From Pollenia angustigena (Eukaryota; Arthropoda; Insecta; Diptera; Polleniidae), in NCBI GenBank assembly GCA_930367215.1, contig OV884059.1, positions 38,059,882 through 38,123,881 of the forward strand: a stretch of 64,000 bases of DNA, given 5' to 3'. Both the position numbers and the translations under genes were made by a program. A model generated the notes under the pieces. The model made no database searches, was not told the origin of the DNA, and was given only the letters and a program-made list of their open reading frames with translations. This document shows, in pieces, positions 11,600 through 24,400 of the stretch (positions are counted from its first letter, which is position 1; every line of letters begins with the position of its first letter).

Positions 11600-11885
11600 A
11601 CTCATCACAAAAACTTATAATTTTTTCACACAGGAATAAAGCTTGGATACTTTTCTTTAAAACTGCTTCCTTAGGAGTGAAGAAACTCGTGGTATTAAAC
11701 GAGTAAAGTTCAAAAAAGTCCGAAACTCCGTTTTTTTTTTTTGAAAACTCCATTTGCGCGACCTCTAAACCTATTCCGAAAATTCTTAAAAAAAAAACCA
11801 AAAATACTTTACCCTATAAGATTTTAAATTTTAATTGAGCACCTATGAAAATCAGAAAGAAAAAATTTTTTGGGACACCCTAATA
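11600..11885. repeat. Right arm of the ~280-bp inverted repeat
   Basis: This is the counterpart of 8640-8930 (TTGCGCGACCTCTAAACC at about 11753-11770). It ends with TTGGGACACCCTAATAT. A related end, CAGACACCCTATAT, lies at about 12657-12670, so more than one element with GGGTGTC-type termini is present. Confidence 0.6.
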
Positions 11886-12941
11886 TACATATGTATATAA
11901 ATTATAAATTGAAATCATTGAACACACTCGAAATATAAAAATGGTTTATATAATAGAAATAACTTATAGAAAGAAATAACACATAAAATGTAAAAAGTAT
12001 ATATGTATATACATTATATTCTGTTGGTGTCTTAAAATTGTAAAAATGTTTACACAAAGTTAACTTCATTGCTAAATAAAGGGTAGCTTAAAAAAAATAT
12101 GTAACATGAAGGTACACGATATTCTTGTAGTGTATAGAATCATTCCTAATAATATGTACATATTTATAGTTTCAATTTTTATCAAAGGATGGCTTAAGCA
12201 TAAAGTATGTGAATTATTAAAGGAATAGGACTATTGCAAGAAAGCTTTAACATTTAATTTTAAAGGTTAATAAATTATAAAAACAGGCTGGAAGGAAGTT
12301 ATGAAAAAAGCCCCAAAAAAGCAAGGCAACTGGCGCACTGTGGCGCCTTTTCCCAAAAACCGTGGCAAAAATACAAAATTTGATGACAAAATTTTGTAAA
12401 ATGAATGAACACATCGTATAAAGACCATTTTACTGATCAGAACTCAAAAACGTTTTTCTTAATTGGATAAGAATTATATCTGGTGGAGCTGCTTAAAGTC
12501 GACAGTTTTTTAGAAATTCCAAAAAAGGTGATTTTGAGAAAAAAAAGAAATTTTCACCACTTTTTTGGTATTGTTTTAAAGGTATATTTATTGTTTATTC
12601 AAAAAAGTAAGAAAATGTCCACCAGATACCCTACTTTTTTGGCAGTTGCCGTTTTTCAGACACCCTATATTTAGGTACTTTTTACAAATAAAATAGAGAA
12701 TATCTAAAAATGGGCAAAAATGATCACGCCCATATTTTGTTAGCATATTTACTACACAGTACTTTCAATAATTTAGCTAAATTGGGCCACAAAAAAATGA
12801 CATGTTTTCTTGAAATTTGAAGAAAGATGTTACAATCTTATAGACAGCCTTGCCACAGCCAAGATATTTTTGCAACCAAAATTAAAAAAAAATTGCCAAA
12901 TAAGAAAAAAGCTACCAAAATTTTAATATTTTTTATATTTT
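11886..12941. other. AT-rich relic DNA
   Basis: No gene supported. The segment 12290-12670 resembles the subterminal part of an element ending in AGACACCCTATAT. The rest is A/T-rich. Confidence 0.35.
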
Positions 12942-13287
12942 ATGTTATCTGTTTTATGTTATCATAATGTGAATGTTCTTCCTGGATATAAAAAGGTTGC
13001 CTCTGCCAAAAAAGAAGCAGTACCATCTAATGTAAAAGTTACTGAAGTATCAGCAGAAGTTGAACTGCAAGACTTAATGGATCATACATCTAAACGCTTA
13101 GTTCAAAGTTTTCCTGAAAAAGAAAGAGCATTACTTCCAGATAGGCTTACATTGATAAGCAAGTGGTGATGTGATGGATCATCTGGTCAAAGTGCTTACA
13201 AACAAACAATATCGACAACTGACATAACTATTACAGATGCAATTATGTTTATGGCTTCTATAGTTCCTTTACGACTTAGAGGTGAAA
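12942..13287 (+). pseudogene. RAG1/Transib-like transposase fragment
   Basis: The frame reads LPGYKKVASAKKEAVPSNV, VEVELQ-type DLMDHTSKRL, LISKW-stop-CDGSSGQSAYKQ and SIVPLRL. In Transib-type (RAG1-related) transposases the CDGSSG / CDGxG segment holds the first catalytic aspartate, and the order LDHT...KWGCDGSSG...PLRL is characteristic. Here TGA (13167-13169) stands where glycine (GGA) is expected, a one-base change. Only about 115 residues remain; the second Asp and the Glu domain are absent. Penelope sequence starts abruptly at about 13288, which probably truncates it. Confidence 0.6.
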
Positions 13288-13858
13288 TCTCTGAGCAAAA
13301 TATAATTTTCAATATCCTTAAAAGCAATAGTTTCCCAAATAAACTTATATCAACACTAATAGAAGACACAATTACGAAAATAAAAAAATAAAAATGATAA
13401 TAACCCCACTAATATAGAAAAAGAACAAAAATATTTTTACAGTGTAAAATACATCCCGGGCCTCACTGATAATAAAAACATACGAATGTCAATAGAAACA
13501 AATAATATAAGCTTTGCTTATAAACCCAATAAAACACTTAGCACTATATTCTCTGCAATAAAAGCTCCAATAGAAAAACAAAAACAAAACAACATTGTGT
13601 ACGAATTACAATGTAAAGGGAATAACGAACAAAGTTGCGAACTCATATACATTGGAACAACATTGAAACTAGAATGGGAGAACATATGATGGATATACAA
13701 AGGAAAAAAGAAACGACAGCATTATCAACACACATTTTAAATACACAACATAAAATTGATTTTGAGGGGGTGCGAATACTAGATAAAGTAAGGGGGATAA
13801 GAAGAGATTTACAATTGAAAGTCTAAGGATACAAGAAAACATAAAGAAGACGATGAAT
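13288..13858 (+). pseudogene. Penelope-like element copy 1, GIY-YIG endonuclease part (5'-truncated)
   Basis: This aligns with the last third of the Penelope protein at 37686-39779: FAYKPNKT, APIEKQKQNNIVYEL, then the YIGTT box, GEHMMD and KETTALSTHILNT. It starts inside the linker before the endonuclease, with frameshifts at about 13390 and 13660-13690. It is interrupted at 13858 by the Gypsy element; the remaining 3' portion is at 28309-28662. Confidence 0.85.
13855..13858. repeat. 4-bp target duplication of the Gypsy element (GAAT)
   Basis: GAAT lies immediately before the 5' LTR (TGTACCGG...) and again at 28309-28312 after the 3' LTR (...CATGACA). The Penelope sequence continues across the pair, which proves the insertion point. 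Confidence 0.9.
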
Positions 13859-14737
13859 TGTACCGGTTACACTCGGTGAACAAGGCAGTACTTAAGCACC
13901 AAAACAAAGAAAGCGCTAAAGTGGTCAACACCGAACAATTAATTACAATTTTGAATTGAACAGCTGGAGTTTTCGGCGAGTTCTAAGGGATTTGGTTGCC
14001 AGACAGATAAAAAGGACAATTGGAAAAAAATTTGTATGAGACCCTACCAGTTTAATCAACCCTGTGAAGCAAAGTTGGCTGCAGTTCGGGGTTTGACAGC
14101 ACAGTAGAGGGCGGATACGAAATGAATCAAATAGAAGGTGGATCCGGCCTTTTGAAATTGGGACGTGAACCAGTGAAGAACATTAAAGTTAGCAGCGGGA
14201 GGAATCGACGTCACCAAGAGACGCTTATAAACTAATTTTGGGGCAAAGGCGCTAAGGGTAAGTTAATAGTGCTATAGATGAAAATATTGGGTTTTAATAG
14301 CGTACACGACAGGAAATACACTGGAACCGGGCCGGTAACCCACGAAACTTTCCCGGCTAACCCAGAGGAGTTGACAGGTCAGGAAAAAGGCTATACCAGT
14401 CACAGCCAAACGAGGCCAGGATCGAGCCGATGCAGGAATACCATAGGTTGTGAAACAAGAGGGGCAAGAAGAAAAAAAAACCAACAGCCGGTACGTGCAC
14501 CTGCTGGGGTAAAATAACACCAATAGCTCTACCATTTAGCGCGGCAAATTAGCGTCTTAAAACAAAAAAACAAAAGAAAAAAGAAACCACAAGACCAATC
14601 GTGTTGCCATCTACGACACCAACCCGCTGGCCAATTACAACACCAAGTGTTCTGCGCATTAAAGTGGCAGAGGAGGGTTTAGAAAGAAAAAACTCACGTT
14701 AAGAACAACTATCTCTTTGTCAGTCACAATACCATAC

Positions 14738-15920
14738 GTTTGCAATCAACAACACCCATCCTTCTACAGCTTAAAGTGGCAAAATAGTGTTTTACTACCA
14801 CAATTACAACACAAATTGTTCTGTGAATCAAAGTGGCAAAATAGTGTTCTAAAACCACATTTGCAAAACTAATCACGTGGTCATTTACAATACCATTCGT
14901 TTGCAATCAACAACACCCATCCTTCTACAGCTTAAAGTGGCAAAATAGTGTTTTACTACCACAATTACAACACAAATTGTTCTGTGAATCAAAGTGGCAA
15001 AATAGTGTTCTAAAACCACATTTGCAAAACTAATCACTTGGTCATTTACAATACCATTCGTTAGCAATCAACAACACCCATCCTTCTACAGCTTAAAGTG
15101 GCGAAATAGTGTTTTACTACCACAATTACAACACAAATTGTTCTGTGAATCAAAGTGGCAAAATAGTGTTCTAAAACCACATTTGCAAAACTAATCACGT
15201 GGTCATTTACAATACCATTCGTTTGCAATCAACAACACCCATCCTTCTACAGCTTAAAGTGGCAAAATAGTGTTTTACTACCACAATTACAACACAAATT
15301 GTTCTGTGAATCAAAGTGGCAAAATAGTGTTCTAAAACCACATTTGCAAAACTAATCACTTGGTCATTTACAATACCATTCGTTAGCAATCAACAACACC
15401 CATCCTTCTACAGCTTAAAGTGGCAAAATAGTGTTTTACTACCACAATTACAACACAAATTGTTCTGTGAATCAAAGTGGCAAAATAGTGTTCTAAAACC
15501 ACATTTGCAAAACTAATCACGTGGTCATTTACAATACCATTCGTTTGCAATCAACAACACCCATCCTTCTACAGCTTAAAGTGGCAAAATAGTGTTTTAC
15601 TACCACAATTACAACACAAATTGTTCTGTGAATCAAAGTGGCAAAATAGTGTTCTAAAACCACATTTGCAAAACTAATCACGTGGTCATTTACAATACCA
15701 TTCGTTTGCAATCAACAACACCCATCCTTCTACAGCTTAAAGTGGCAAAATAGTGTTTTACTACCACAATTACAACACAAATTGTTCTGTGAATCAAAGT
15801 GGCAAAATAGTGTTCTAAAACCACATTTGCAAAACTAATCACTTGGTCATTTACAATACCATTCGTTAGCAATCAACAACACCCATCCTTCTACAGCTTA
15901 AAGTGGCAAAATAGTGTTTT
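14738..15920. repeat. 161-bp tandem array in the 5' LTR
   Basis: GCAATCAACAACACCC returns eight times at 161-bp spacing (about 14742 to 15869). Units differ by a few bases in alternating types (CGTGGTC/CTTGGTC, GTTTGC/GTTAGC), so the array grew partly by two-unit steps. The 3' LTR has only four occurrences. Confidence 0.92.
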
Positions 15921-15924
15921 AACA

Positions 15925-16270
15925 GCACATATACGTAACCAAAATTTTTGCAATAACCACAAAAATCATTTTGCTATAACAACAACAATCATTTTTGCCA
16001 TCAACAAAAATCACTTTACAATAACAACAACAATCATTTTTGCAAAAACAACAAAAATCATTTTGCTATAAAACAACAATCATTTTGGCCATCAACAAAA
16101 ATCACTTTACAATAACATCAACAATCATTTTTGCAAAAACAACAAAAATCATTTTGCTATAAAACAACAATCATTTTTGCCATCAACAATAATCGTTTTG
16201 CAATAACAACAACCATCATTTTTGCAATAACAACAAAAATCACTTTACAATAACAACAACAATCGTCTTG
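15925..16270. repeat. CAACAA/ATCATTTT short repeats in the 5' LTR
   Basis: Degenerate repeats of AACAACAATCATTTTTGC and ACAAAAATCACTTTAC about 45-90 bp apart. The same block is in the 3' LTR at 26225-26570. Confidence 0.85.
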
Positions 16271-18030
16271 TCATCCACAACCACAACCGTTGTACCCAGT
16301 ACAGTAGCAAACAAGACGAGGCCCGGAGCAAAGTAACCATCCGTAGGATGCAACAAACAACCCTACAATTTACCAGACAAGCTTGAAGTCCCCAGAAGTT
16401 AGTAGGCGTTAAGCAAACATCGCAACGAACAGCAGCAACAACAACAGTCGACAATATTACGGATTCCTGCTTGGTCAGCCCGACCGGTAGGTTAAGATAA
16501 GTGCAAGAAAAAATATTAGTTTTGTAAGGTTTGATTTCATGATTCTCGGTTACGTGAGGGGTTACCTAGCGTAACGTGAGAAAAATATTAAGTGGTCTTT
16601 AATAGTAAATCGGTCCAAACGGGATCTTATTCAAGGGGAAAGAAAGATATATGTACTTTTTTAAGCCTACCCTTAGACCTTGCAGTTTATGTTAAAAGTA
16701 TTATCATTTTAGCTTTGAAATATAGTCTCATTTGTTAGACCAGGGTAAATATTGAAGTGTGGTCAAAAGATTTATTTGAATCTGGAATAGTTAAATATTG
16801 AGGATAGAGTTCTTGTGACACTTTAGCCTTCCTTCAAATTTTTTTTAGATAGCCCCGCTTTGAGTTTTTTTAAAGAAAATGAAATGTAAAAATCAATGCA
16901 AAAAAGAAAAGACGCCAAATTTACAAAATAAATAGAATCAAAGTTAAATCTGTCTGTTTAAGGAAGAGTAGCCAATAAATTTAATGAAGAAACGGAAATA
17001 AGAGAATAGATTCAGAAAACTCATATAAAAAAAAAAAAAACATAAAGCTGAAACAAGAACGGTACTGACCATTCGGGAAATTACCGGTGTTGATGGAAAT
17101 AAAATACTGGGAAAAACCCTACCAAATGGAAGATAATCATTGAGCTATCATTTGCGTTAGTGTTAAGAAGGTAGCGATGAATAGAATTATAACCTGTAAA
17201 ACATTAAATGAGTTTTTGAGTGAAATTCCCCTTTGGGCAATTTCTGGAAAAATGTTTTAATGAAAAAGAGATTTTTTGTATATGATCCTGTTTAAATTTT
17301 TAGCATAATTGTTGAGCCCTTCCACAAATGATGGAAACTATTGATAAATATTTACATAGTAATGGAAAAAAAAAATAATAAATAAAAAAAAACAGAAAAA
17401 AAAAAAAGTATACCTCGCAAATGACCGATAATCAATGAAAAATAAATTTCCTGAAAAATAAATTTCCTCTGTAAAAAGGAAAATTGAAATAAATGTTTCT
17501 AGAGTAAGAAAGTTTTTAATACAAAAGAAAAAAAAAAAAAAAACAAAAGACGTCATAGTATATAAGTTAGGAGGATAGGGAACTGAAACCAAAAAAAAAA
17601 AAAAGGATATGAAATCCAGTTAATACAATCTGTAAACTTAAGGAAAAATGATGAGGGTTAATAAAATAAAATTCGAATTTGAACATGAAGTCAACAATTT
17701 TGTTTTTGAGTTATTTAAAATAATGGAATAACTTATACAAGAGGTATGAGGTAAGTGTATGGTGGTGAAATTGTGTAGGTAGGTTTGGGATTCCGTGAAC
17801 ACTGGTTCAACTTTTATGTCATCCTTGTTTTTTTGTATTGTAAGAACCTTCACCCATGCCGCGAGCCATAGCCGAGCATTAATTACCAAGAAGCCAGTGT
17901 ACAATACAGGAACAAGTCCGTGTGGAACGGTTGAGGATGGGATGATAGGGTTGGTGGTTAAACACCCGACCGCTTGTGCAATTTTTTTTAATTTTTAGTT
18001 CAAATCTCGGGGAAGGAACATGACAGAAAA

Positions 18031-18050
18031 TGGCGCCCAACGTGGGGCTG
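18031..18050 (+). promoter_or_regulatory. Primer-binding site of the Gypsy element
   Basis: TGGCGCCCAACGTGGGGCTG begins five bases after the 5' LTR. The leading TGG complements the tRNA 3' CCA. I do not assign the tRNA species. Confidence 0.75.
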
Positions 18051-20028
18051 CTCAACGACGACCATTTGTGGTAGAGTAGTTGCACTATTTTGAAGTTAGG
18101 GATAGACGATGGGAGAACAGATTGCTTTGGGTCGGTTTCAGATTGAACAGCAGAAGTAAGCGACGATGTTATGACGCGGTGAGTCAGGGCAGGGAATTTG
18201 ATTACCAACGTTTAGCCACTGTGTTTAGGTTCGGAGTGGGGAGTTTTCGTTGAATTTGGTAAGGCTCAGGGGCGTGTTAGTAGGCCCTCTGATGACGACT
18301 TAAATGATGGGAACTTTTCGCGGCGGTTTAGTTTAGTGAGTCCTGGGGTTAGGTTTTACTGGCACCGGTAGCCACTAGTAGGTACGTTCATTCTTGAAAT
18401 CGTTACATGGGGATCTGTGGCCCATGAGTTTAGTAAGGCTCGTTGCGGGATTGACACCCAGTTACAAAGTTTCACCACCTAACACACCTCTAACCGTCTG
18501 AGAGCTTGTATATATTATCCAGAAATTAGCGAACAGAAGTTATTTGAACGGGGTCTGTAAAAGTAAGACCTTGGAATTTTCGTTAACATTTTAAGTAAAA
18601 ATTGTCTATTCGTTCTTGAATTCGATTTTTCATCTCAAAATATTATGACTCATGCCTTTTAGAAGCTATAAAACAGTATTATAAAATTATCTTAAACCGT
18701 ATTGTTATGATTATTTACCCATACTGTAGGTTAACTGGTAGTATTTGATATTATTGGATGTAGATTTAAACATTATTATTTCACAGTAGATGTTGGCTCG
18801 AGATTCACTTCCATTTCCATTTTTGTATTTTGCTAACTTTGATTAACATTTTTTTTTTGATTTTTATCCATTACATTTTTGTTTTTATTATTCCGGCTAA
18901 TTCCTTAAATTGTGGGCTGATGGATTTTGTTGGCCAATTTCAAATTTGACGGATAAAATTTATCGCTAAAATTTTTGGAATTATAAGGGAGATCTGTGCC
19001 AACTTTCATTGCGTAAATCTTATTTTGGGTGATTCATTATTTCCATTTTGATTTTTGATTTGTTTTAAATTTGATTTTTCAAAATTTTATCTTTTTAAAT
19101 TAAAATTTTTTGGATTTTATCTTTTATTAAATTTGATTTCTATTTTATAATTTGAAATTTGGCTTTAGGTAACTTTAATTTTATTTTTTTATATTTTGAA
19201 TGGGTTATTATTTCCAGTTTGATTTTTTATTTTTTCCTTCGATTTTTTTTTATTTTTGAAATTTTGTTTCAGGTCACATTCATTTTTTTTAATTATTAAA
19301 ATCATTTTGTCTTAATGAGGTACCTTTTTAATTTAATGGCAGTTTTGTTTGCCCTTATGTAATTTGAGTGACTTTGATTATAGATAAATTTTTATTTTTT
19401 TATTTTTTTGATTTTTTTATTTGGTTTGAAGTTTGATTGATTTTCCTAATCATTCCAGGGTTAGTTTAATTTTTAAATTTTTAAATTTTTAATTTTGTTT
19501 GAGTTTTAAATTTTTTAATTTTTATTTTTTTGAATTTTCATTTGCCTTCATAATTTTTATTTGGTACCCTAGTAGTAGTTAACTTTGATTGTATTTGTTT
19601 GTATTGAGTCGGATTGTTATGGGATTTATTCGAACTGAATTTTGACTTGTAACGATCCATCGTATTCGAGTTTTGAATTTCATTCGGTCGATTGCTTCGT
19701 ATAGGCAAACTTTACGGGACTATTATTTTTGAGACTCAGTTAACTTGAGCTAACTATTGTGCGTTTCCAATTGGTACTTAGAGCTTGGTAAGTCGCTGGA
19801 AAAATTTTTCAAGCTTGATTGTTTATCCCTGTTTACGACTAGTTTTCATTCTGTTATTTGGGGGGTTTTATTGGACCGTCTTTGTTCCGTCCAATTGGTT
19901 TTATCAACTTTCCGGTGAATTTTAAATCTATACAGGTTTTGGTAGGAAGGTTCGTTTGACCATCGAGTGTCGGGAGTAGTTTAAAATAAATTTCGTCGTG
20001 TGTCGTTTGGGATCGTTGTAGCACCAAG
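18051..20028. other. Gypsy internal leader (5' UTR), ~2 kb
   Basis: No supported gene. Bases 18600-19600 are extremely T-rich (runs of TTTTTATTTTT and GATTTT), opposite in bias to the A-rich LTRs. The gag ATG follows at 20029. Confidence 0.6.
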
Positions 20029-21454
20029 ATGTATGTGACCAGATCTAAGGCTAGATCGGAGAATGAGGAGCCGATAGCACCGACGACTACAGCAGCAAAC
20101 ACGTCAACAGTGAATGCGGCAACTACGTCTAGAGCGGGGTCATTGGAAAACGCACCACAAACAGACCAGGATAGAACTCTTATGGAAGGCCATCTAGGAG
20201 ATGACTTAGACACTAGTGAAGAAAGTCAAGCCCAGCAAAGCTCGATAACATCACCGGCGTTTAGCAGCCTAACCGCTAGAGGAGTGAGAGAGGCGTTCCG
20301 ACAACACAACGAACCAGTAAGGCCAACGGGACAGAGGATGGGCGGAGGCAACCGACAGGTGACACAAGCCGACTTACGTAGTTTTGAGGAGAGACTGCTG
20401 GATTTAGTTCCACGTATTATCCAACAAAGCTTGGAGGGCCGAAGTCAACCCCAGGGAAGGGAAGTTTTAAATAGAAGCAGTAATATTTCACTACCTGATG
20501 TTAGACAACCACCACCCAGACTTGGTCAGAATATGCAGATACAGCCATGGTCGGACCCTATGCGCAATCATTTGCCAAATCACAGACAGGAGGAAAATAA
20601 TTTTAGGATGGGAATACCAGCACCTTATGGAAATAGCCAGCGTTCAGCAGGACCCGGGTTGAGAATTGATAAATGGGGAATAACTTTCGATGGTGGAGGA
20701 TTTTGTATTTCAAGTAGAAACTTTGCAAGCAGACTTTGGAGGAGATTGGCAAGATATTTTACGATCATTTCAACTACTCTTAAGCGGACCAGCTAAGGAA
20801 TGGTACTGGGACCACCGCAGGTTTAATAATGTTACTAGATGGGGAGATCTAAAGGCAGCTTTGCTGGCTCAGTTTCATCGGTTTGATAGTGATTTCGATA
20901 TACAACGGAAAATTCTGGATAGGCGTCAAAACGATAGGGAATCTTTTGAAGATTTTTACAATTCTATAATTAAGCTTAGGAATCAGTTACGTTGTCCTTT
21001 AGGTGAGAGAGAATTAATTACCGTCATGAAAGGAAACTTGAAAGCACCGATGGCCCAGTTACTATTCCCATTTCAAACAACCAGTTTAGCGCATTTTGTA
21101 AAGGAATGCAGGCGCGCAGAAAATTTACTTGCCAGTCAACGACAATTTAGCGGGAGGCAACCCATGAGATCCTTACATGCGATAGAATCTGAACCAGCGT
21201 TAGTGGAAAATGTTGTAGAAGTCGACGCGATTCAAACCGCACGACGCCTACAGTGTTGGAATTGCCAAGAGGAAGGACATATTTTCGTAGACTGTCCAGC
21301 CGAACAGAGAACACTATTTTGTTACAAGTGCGGTTTAAGAAACACCGTTACCCCAAGATGCCCGAATTGTCAGGGAAACCGAGGACAGAACGTGTCTCGA
21401 CAAGGGATGGAGGCTCGTTCGAACAGGCAATATCCCACAACACAACACCAATAA
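20029..21454 (+). pseudogene. gag: Gypsy gag, one frameshift
   Basis: Structural protein of the particle. The ATG at 20029 opens a hydrophilic N-terminal region (about 220 residues, Ser/Thr/Gln-rich). At about 20690-20700 (CGATGGTGGAGG) the reading moves to another frame and continues as EDFVFQVETLQADF...AKEWYW...FHRF, the usual Gypsy capsid-like core. Two zinc knuckles end it: CWNCQEEGHIFVDC (a good CX2CX4HX4C) and the atypical CYKCGLRN...CPNC. It stops at 21454, overlapping pol by 202 bases. The shift inside gag lies before the capsid core, so it looks like an indel mutation rather than the programmed gag-pol shift. That would make this copy defective for gag. Confidence 0.85.
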
Positions 21455-24400
21455 AAATAGAAAATAATAGCCCAGCGCAGTATGCCGTAGAACACAAGGA
21501 GGGTAAATTCAGTCAAATTTTAAAACGGGAAAGCACACCAATAGTGGAAAAATCGGAGAGGCTTAACGCAGGTAACAGACAACCATCACTTGAAGAAAGA
21601 GAAGCAGCATATGAGGCAGCAAGGGAAAGAATTTTTACACCGTCAAAGAAAATTTTTAAAGCTCGTGAAAGGTTTGCAAACAGGAAAAAGATAAGGTGGG
21701 AGATTTCATCAGCTAGCATTTATGAAGGCCCGGATTCGCGTATATACACAACCATGGAGATCAATGGTCATTCCATTGAAGGCTTACTGGATAGTGGAGC
21801 CACCGTCACGTGTTTAGGAAAGGATTGTTTGGACTTTGTTGAGAAGGCAATGTTAGTAATTTACCCATTTCAGGCTGATATAAGAACAGCAGATGGTCGA
21901 GTTAACAAAATAATCGGGAAAGTAAGAGCGGATATCAAATTTAACGGAAGGGAACAGCCCATTGATTTTTACCTAGTGCCTACGTTGCGTCAAAAGCTTT
22001 TCTTAGGGGTCGATTTTATGAAGCGTTTCAATTTAATACGGTTTAATGTGGACAGTTTGCACTCACTCGGAGGGAAGAGCGGTGAAGAACCCGAGGTAGA
22101 TTTTCCAAGGATGCATAGTTTAACGGATCAGCAACAGAAAGTTTTGGATAATGTTATTGGGGCATTTCCGTGTTTTATTAAGAAAGGTCTTGGCAAAACG
22201 ACACTCGAAGAGCACTACATCGAAACAGGAGAAGCCGTGCCGGTAAAGGAGAAGTTTTACCCAGTGTCACCCGCGGTGCAAAAGCTTATGTACGGGGAGT
22301 TAGATCGGATGCTCGCATTAGGGGTTATCGAGCCCAGCGAAAGCCCTTGGAACAATCGGGTTACTATGGTACTAAAGGGGGAAAAGGTGAGGATTTGCTT
22401 AGATGCGCGGAAGTTGAATGAACACACGGTTAAAGATGCATACCCGCTTCCTCATATCGAGGGTCTGTTGAGTCGTTTAGGGGATACCCATTTCATTTCG
22501 AGCATAGATCTGAAAGACGCATTCTGGCAGATACCACTGGCTAGATCGTCCAGGGAAAAGACAGCTTTTACTGTGCCTGGGAGACCCTTGTACCATTTTA
22601 CGGTCATGCCTTTTGGGTTGTGCAACGCGGCCCAAAGGTTATGCCGTTTAATGGACAAGGTTATTCCAGCGCGGTTAAGGGAAAAGGTTTTCGTTTACCT
22701 GGATGACTTGCTAGTGGTATCAGCTGGTTTTGCGGAACATGTAGATCTGTTGCGGGAAGTAGCATTTTGTTTGGATAATGCTGGTCTTACGATAAATGTT
22801 GAAAAATCTAAATTTTGCTGCCGCGAATTGCGATACTTAGGTTATATAGTGGGCGAAGGACAATTGAGGCCTGATCCCGAGAAAATTATGGCGATTGTTA
22901 AATTGGATTATCCGAAAACCGTGAAACAGGTACGAAGCTTTATGGGAACCACAGGATGGTACCGTAGGTTCATCCACGACTATGCCACGTTAACAGCACC
23001 CATAACCGAAACCCTTAAGAAGAGTAAGACTTTCACATTTGGCGAGGAGGCCAGGAACGCGTTTGATAAGCTCAAAAATTGTTTAACCCACAGTCCCGTC
23101 TTAACCCAGCCCGATTTTAATAAAACTTTTTTCATCCAGTGTGATGCATCAGATGTAGGAATAGGCGCCGTACTTTTTCAGAGGGACCCTGAAGGGGCCG
23201 AACACCCAATAGCATATTTTTCTAGAAAATTGTCAACCGCACAAAGGAATTATTCGGTGACAGAACGCGAGTGTCTAGCCGTCGTAATGGCTGTCAAACG
23301 TTTTCGTCCATATGTAGAGTTAATGAGTTTTGTAGTGATAACGGATCACTCCAGCCTGAAATGGCTTATGGGTCAACGTGATCTTAGTGGACGCTTGGCT
23401 AGATGGAGCCTAAATTTGCAAGCTTTTTCTTTCCAAATACAGCATCGCAAAGGTTCGCAGAACGTCGTACCCGACACCCTCTCTAGATATGACATGGACG
23501 AGATTGACATGGACCCAGTATGCGATTTAAATTCTCCAGAATTTCAGGCAGATGACTACCAAGAATTGGTGAAGGCAATCGAAAGCAACCGAAATAGTTT
23601 GCCCGACATTAAAATCGTTGGAGGACGGATTTATAAGCGCACTGTACCATTTGATGGGAACGGAATACAAGAGGAACATACTTGGAAACTTTGGGTCCCA
23701 ATCAGATTGACACGGAAATTAATAGAAAAAGCGCATGAACCACCCACAGCAGCGCATGGCGGTATCGGTAAAACAATTCGGCGATTGCGCGAATATTATT
23801 ATTGGCCACATTTAAACATACACGTCCGCGATTATGTCAATCAATGTGACATCTGTAAGGAAAGCAAACCTACAAATAAGATACTCCGACCAGCGATGGG
23901 ACGTGAAACAGATGCTAGTAGACCATTCCAACGGATATATATCGACTTTTTAGGCCCATATGTTCGCTCAAAAAGGGGAAATTCGTTCATTTTTATTGTG
24001 CTAGATTATTTTTCTAAATATGTTTTATTGAAGGCCATGGCAAAGGCCAATTCGAAGAATGTTATTGAATTTTTGGTACAGGAAGTATTTTATAAGTTCG
24101 GTGTCCCTGAAACGTTAGTGTCAGACAATGGGAAGCAATTCGTAGGTAAAGATTTTGCGGCTGTCCTGGAATCTTTTGGAGTTAAGCATATGAAAACAGC
24201 TAGTTATGCGCCTCAGGCAAATGCCTCCGAGAGGGTCAACCAGTCGGTTTTGGCTGCTATACGGTCTTACCTGAAAGACAATCAAACGGATTGGGACAAA
24301 CATTTATGCGAAATTGAGTGTGCACTTAGGTCGGCTGTTCACAGCGCTACGGGTGTAACACCCTATTTCTTGTTATTCGGAACTAATATGGTAACACACG

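Larger units (their letters stand above)
13859..18025 (+). repeat. 5' LTR of the Gypsy element, 4167 bp
   Basis: Begins TGTACCGGTTACACTC and ends GAACATGACA (TG...CA rule). It pairs with 24862-28308. It contains an array of seven 161-bp units (about 14738-15920), a CAACAA-rich part (15925-16270), then unique A-rich sequence. It is far longer than usual Gypsy LTRs. It is 720 bp longer than the 3' LTR: four extra 161-bp units, a 57-bp block and a 17-bp duplication near 17455 account for nearly all of this. It should carry promoter and poly(A) signals, but I cannot place them firmly. Antisense 60-codon frames repeated every 161 bp are artefacts. Confidence 0.93.

Noticed and set aside
12290..12674. 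A host gene exon from open frame 12483-12674
   Set aside because: Low-complexity Lys/Phe-rich translation next to a transposon-like end (CAGACACCCTATAT); no domain.
14272..14535. Overlapping 79-87 codon frames on both strands, also at 25275-25514
   Set aside because: Identical pairs because both lie in the LTRs; no domain and a different end in each LTR from a one-base indel in an A-run.
14724..15872. Repeated 60-codon antisense open frames (MLTNGIVNDQ...)
   Set aside because: They recur exactly with the 161-bp LTR units in both LTRs; they are a by-product of the tandem array.
14738..15920. CRISPR-like regular repeats
   Set aside because: Long contiguous units with no variable spacers, in a eukaryotic LTR.
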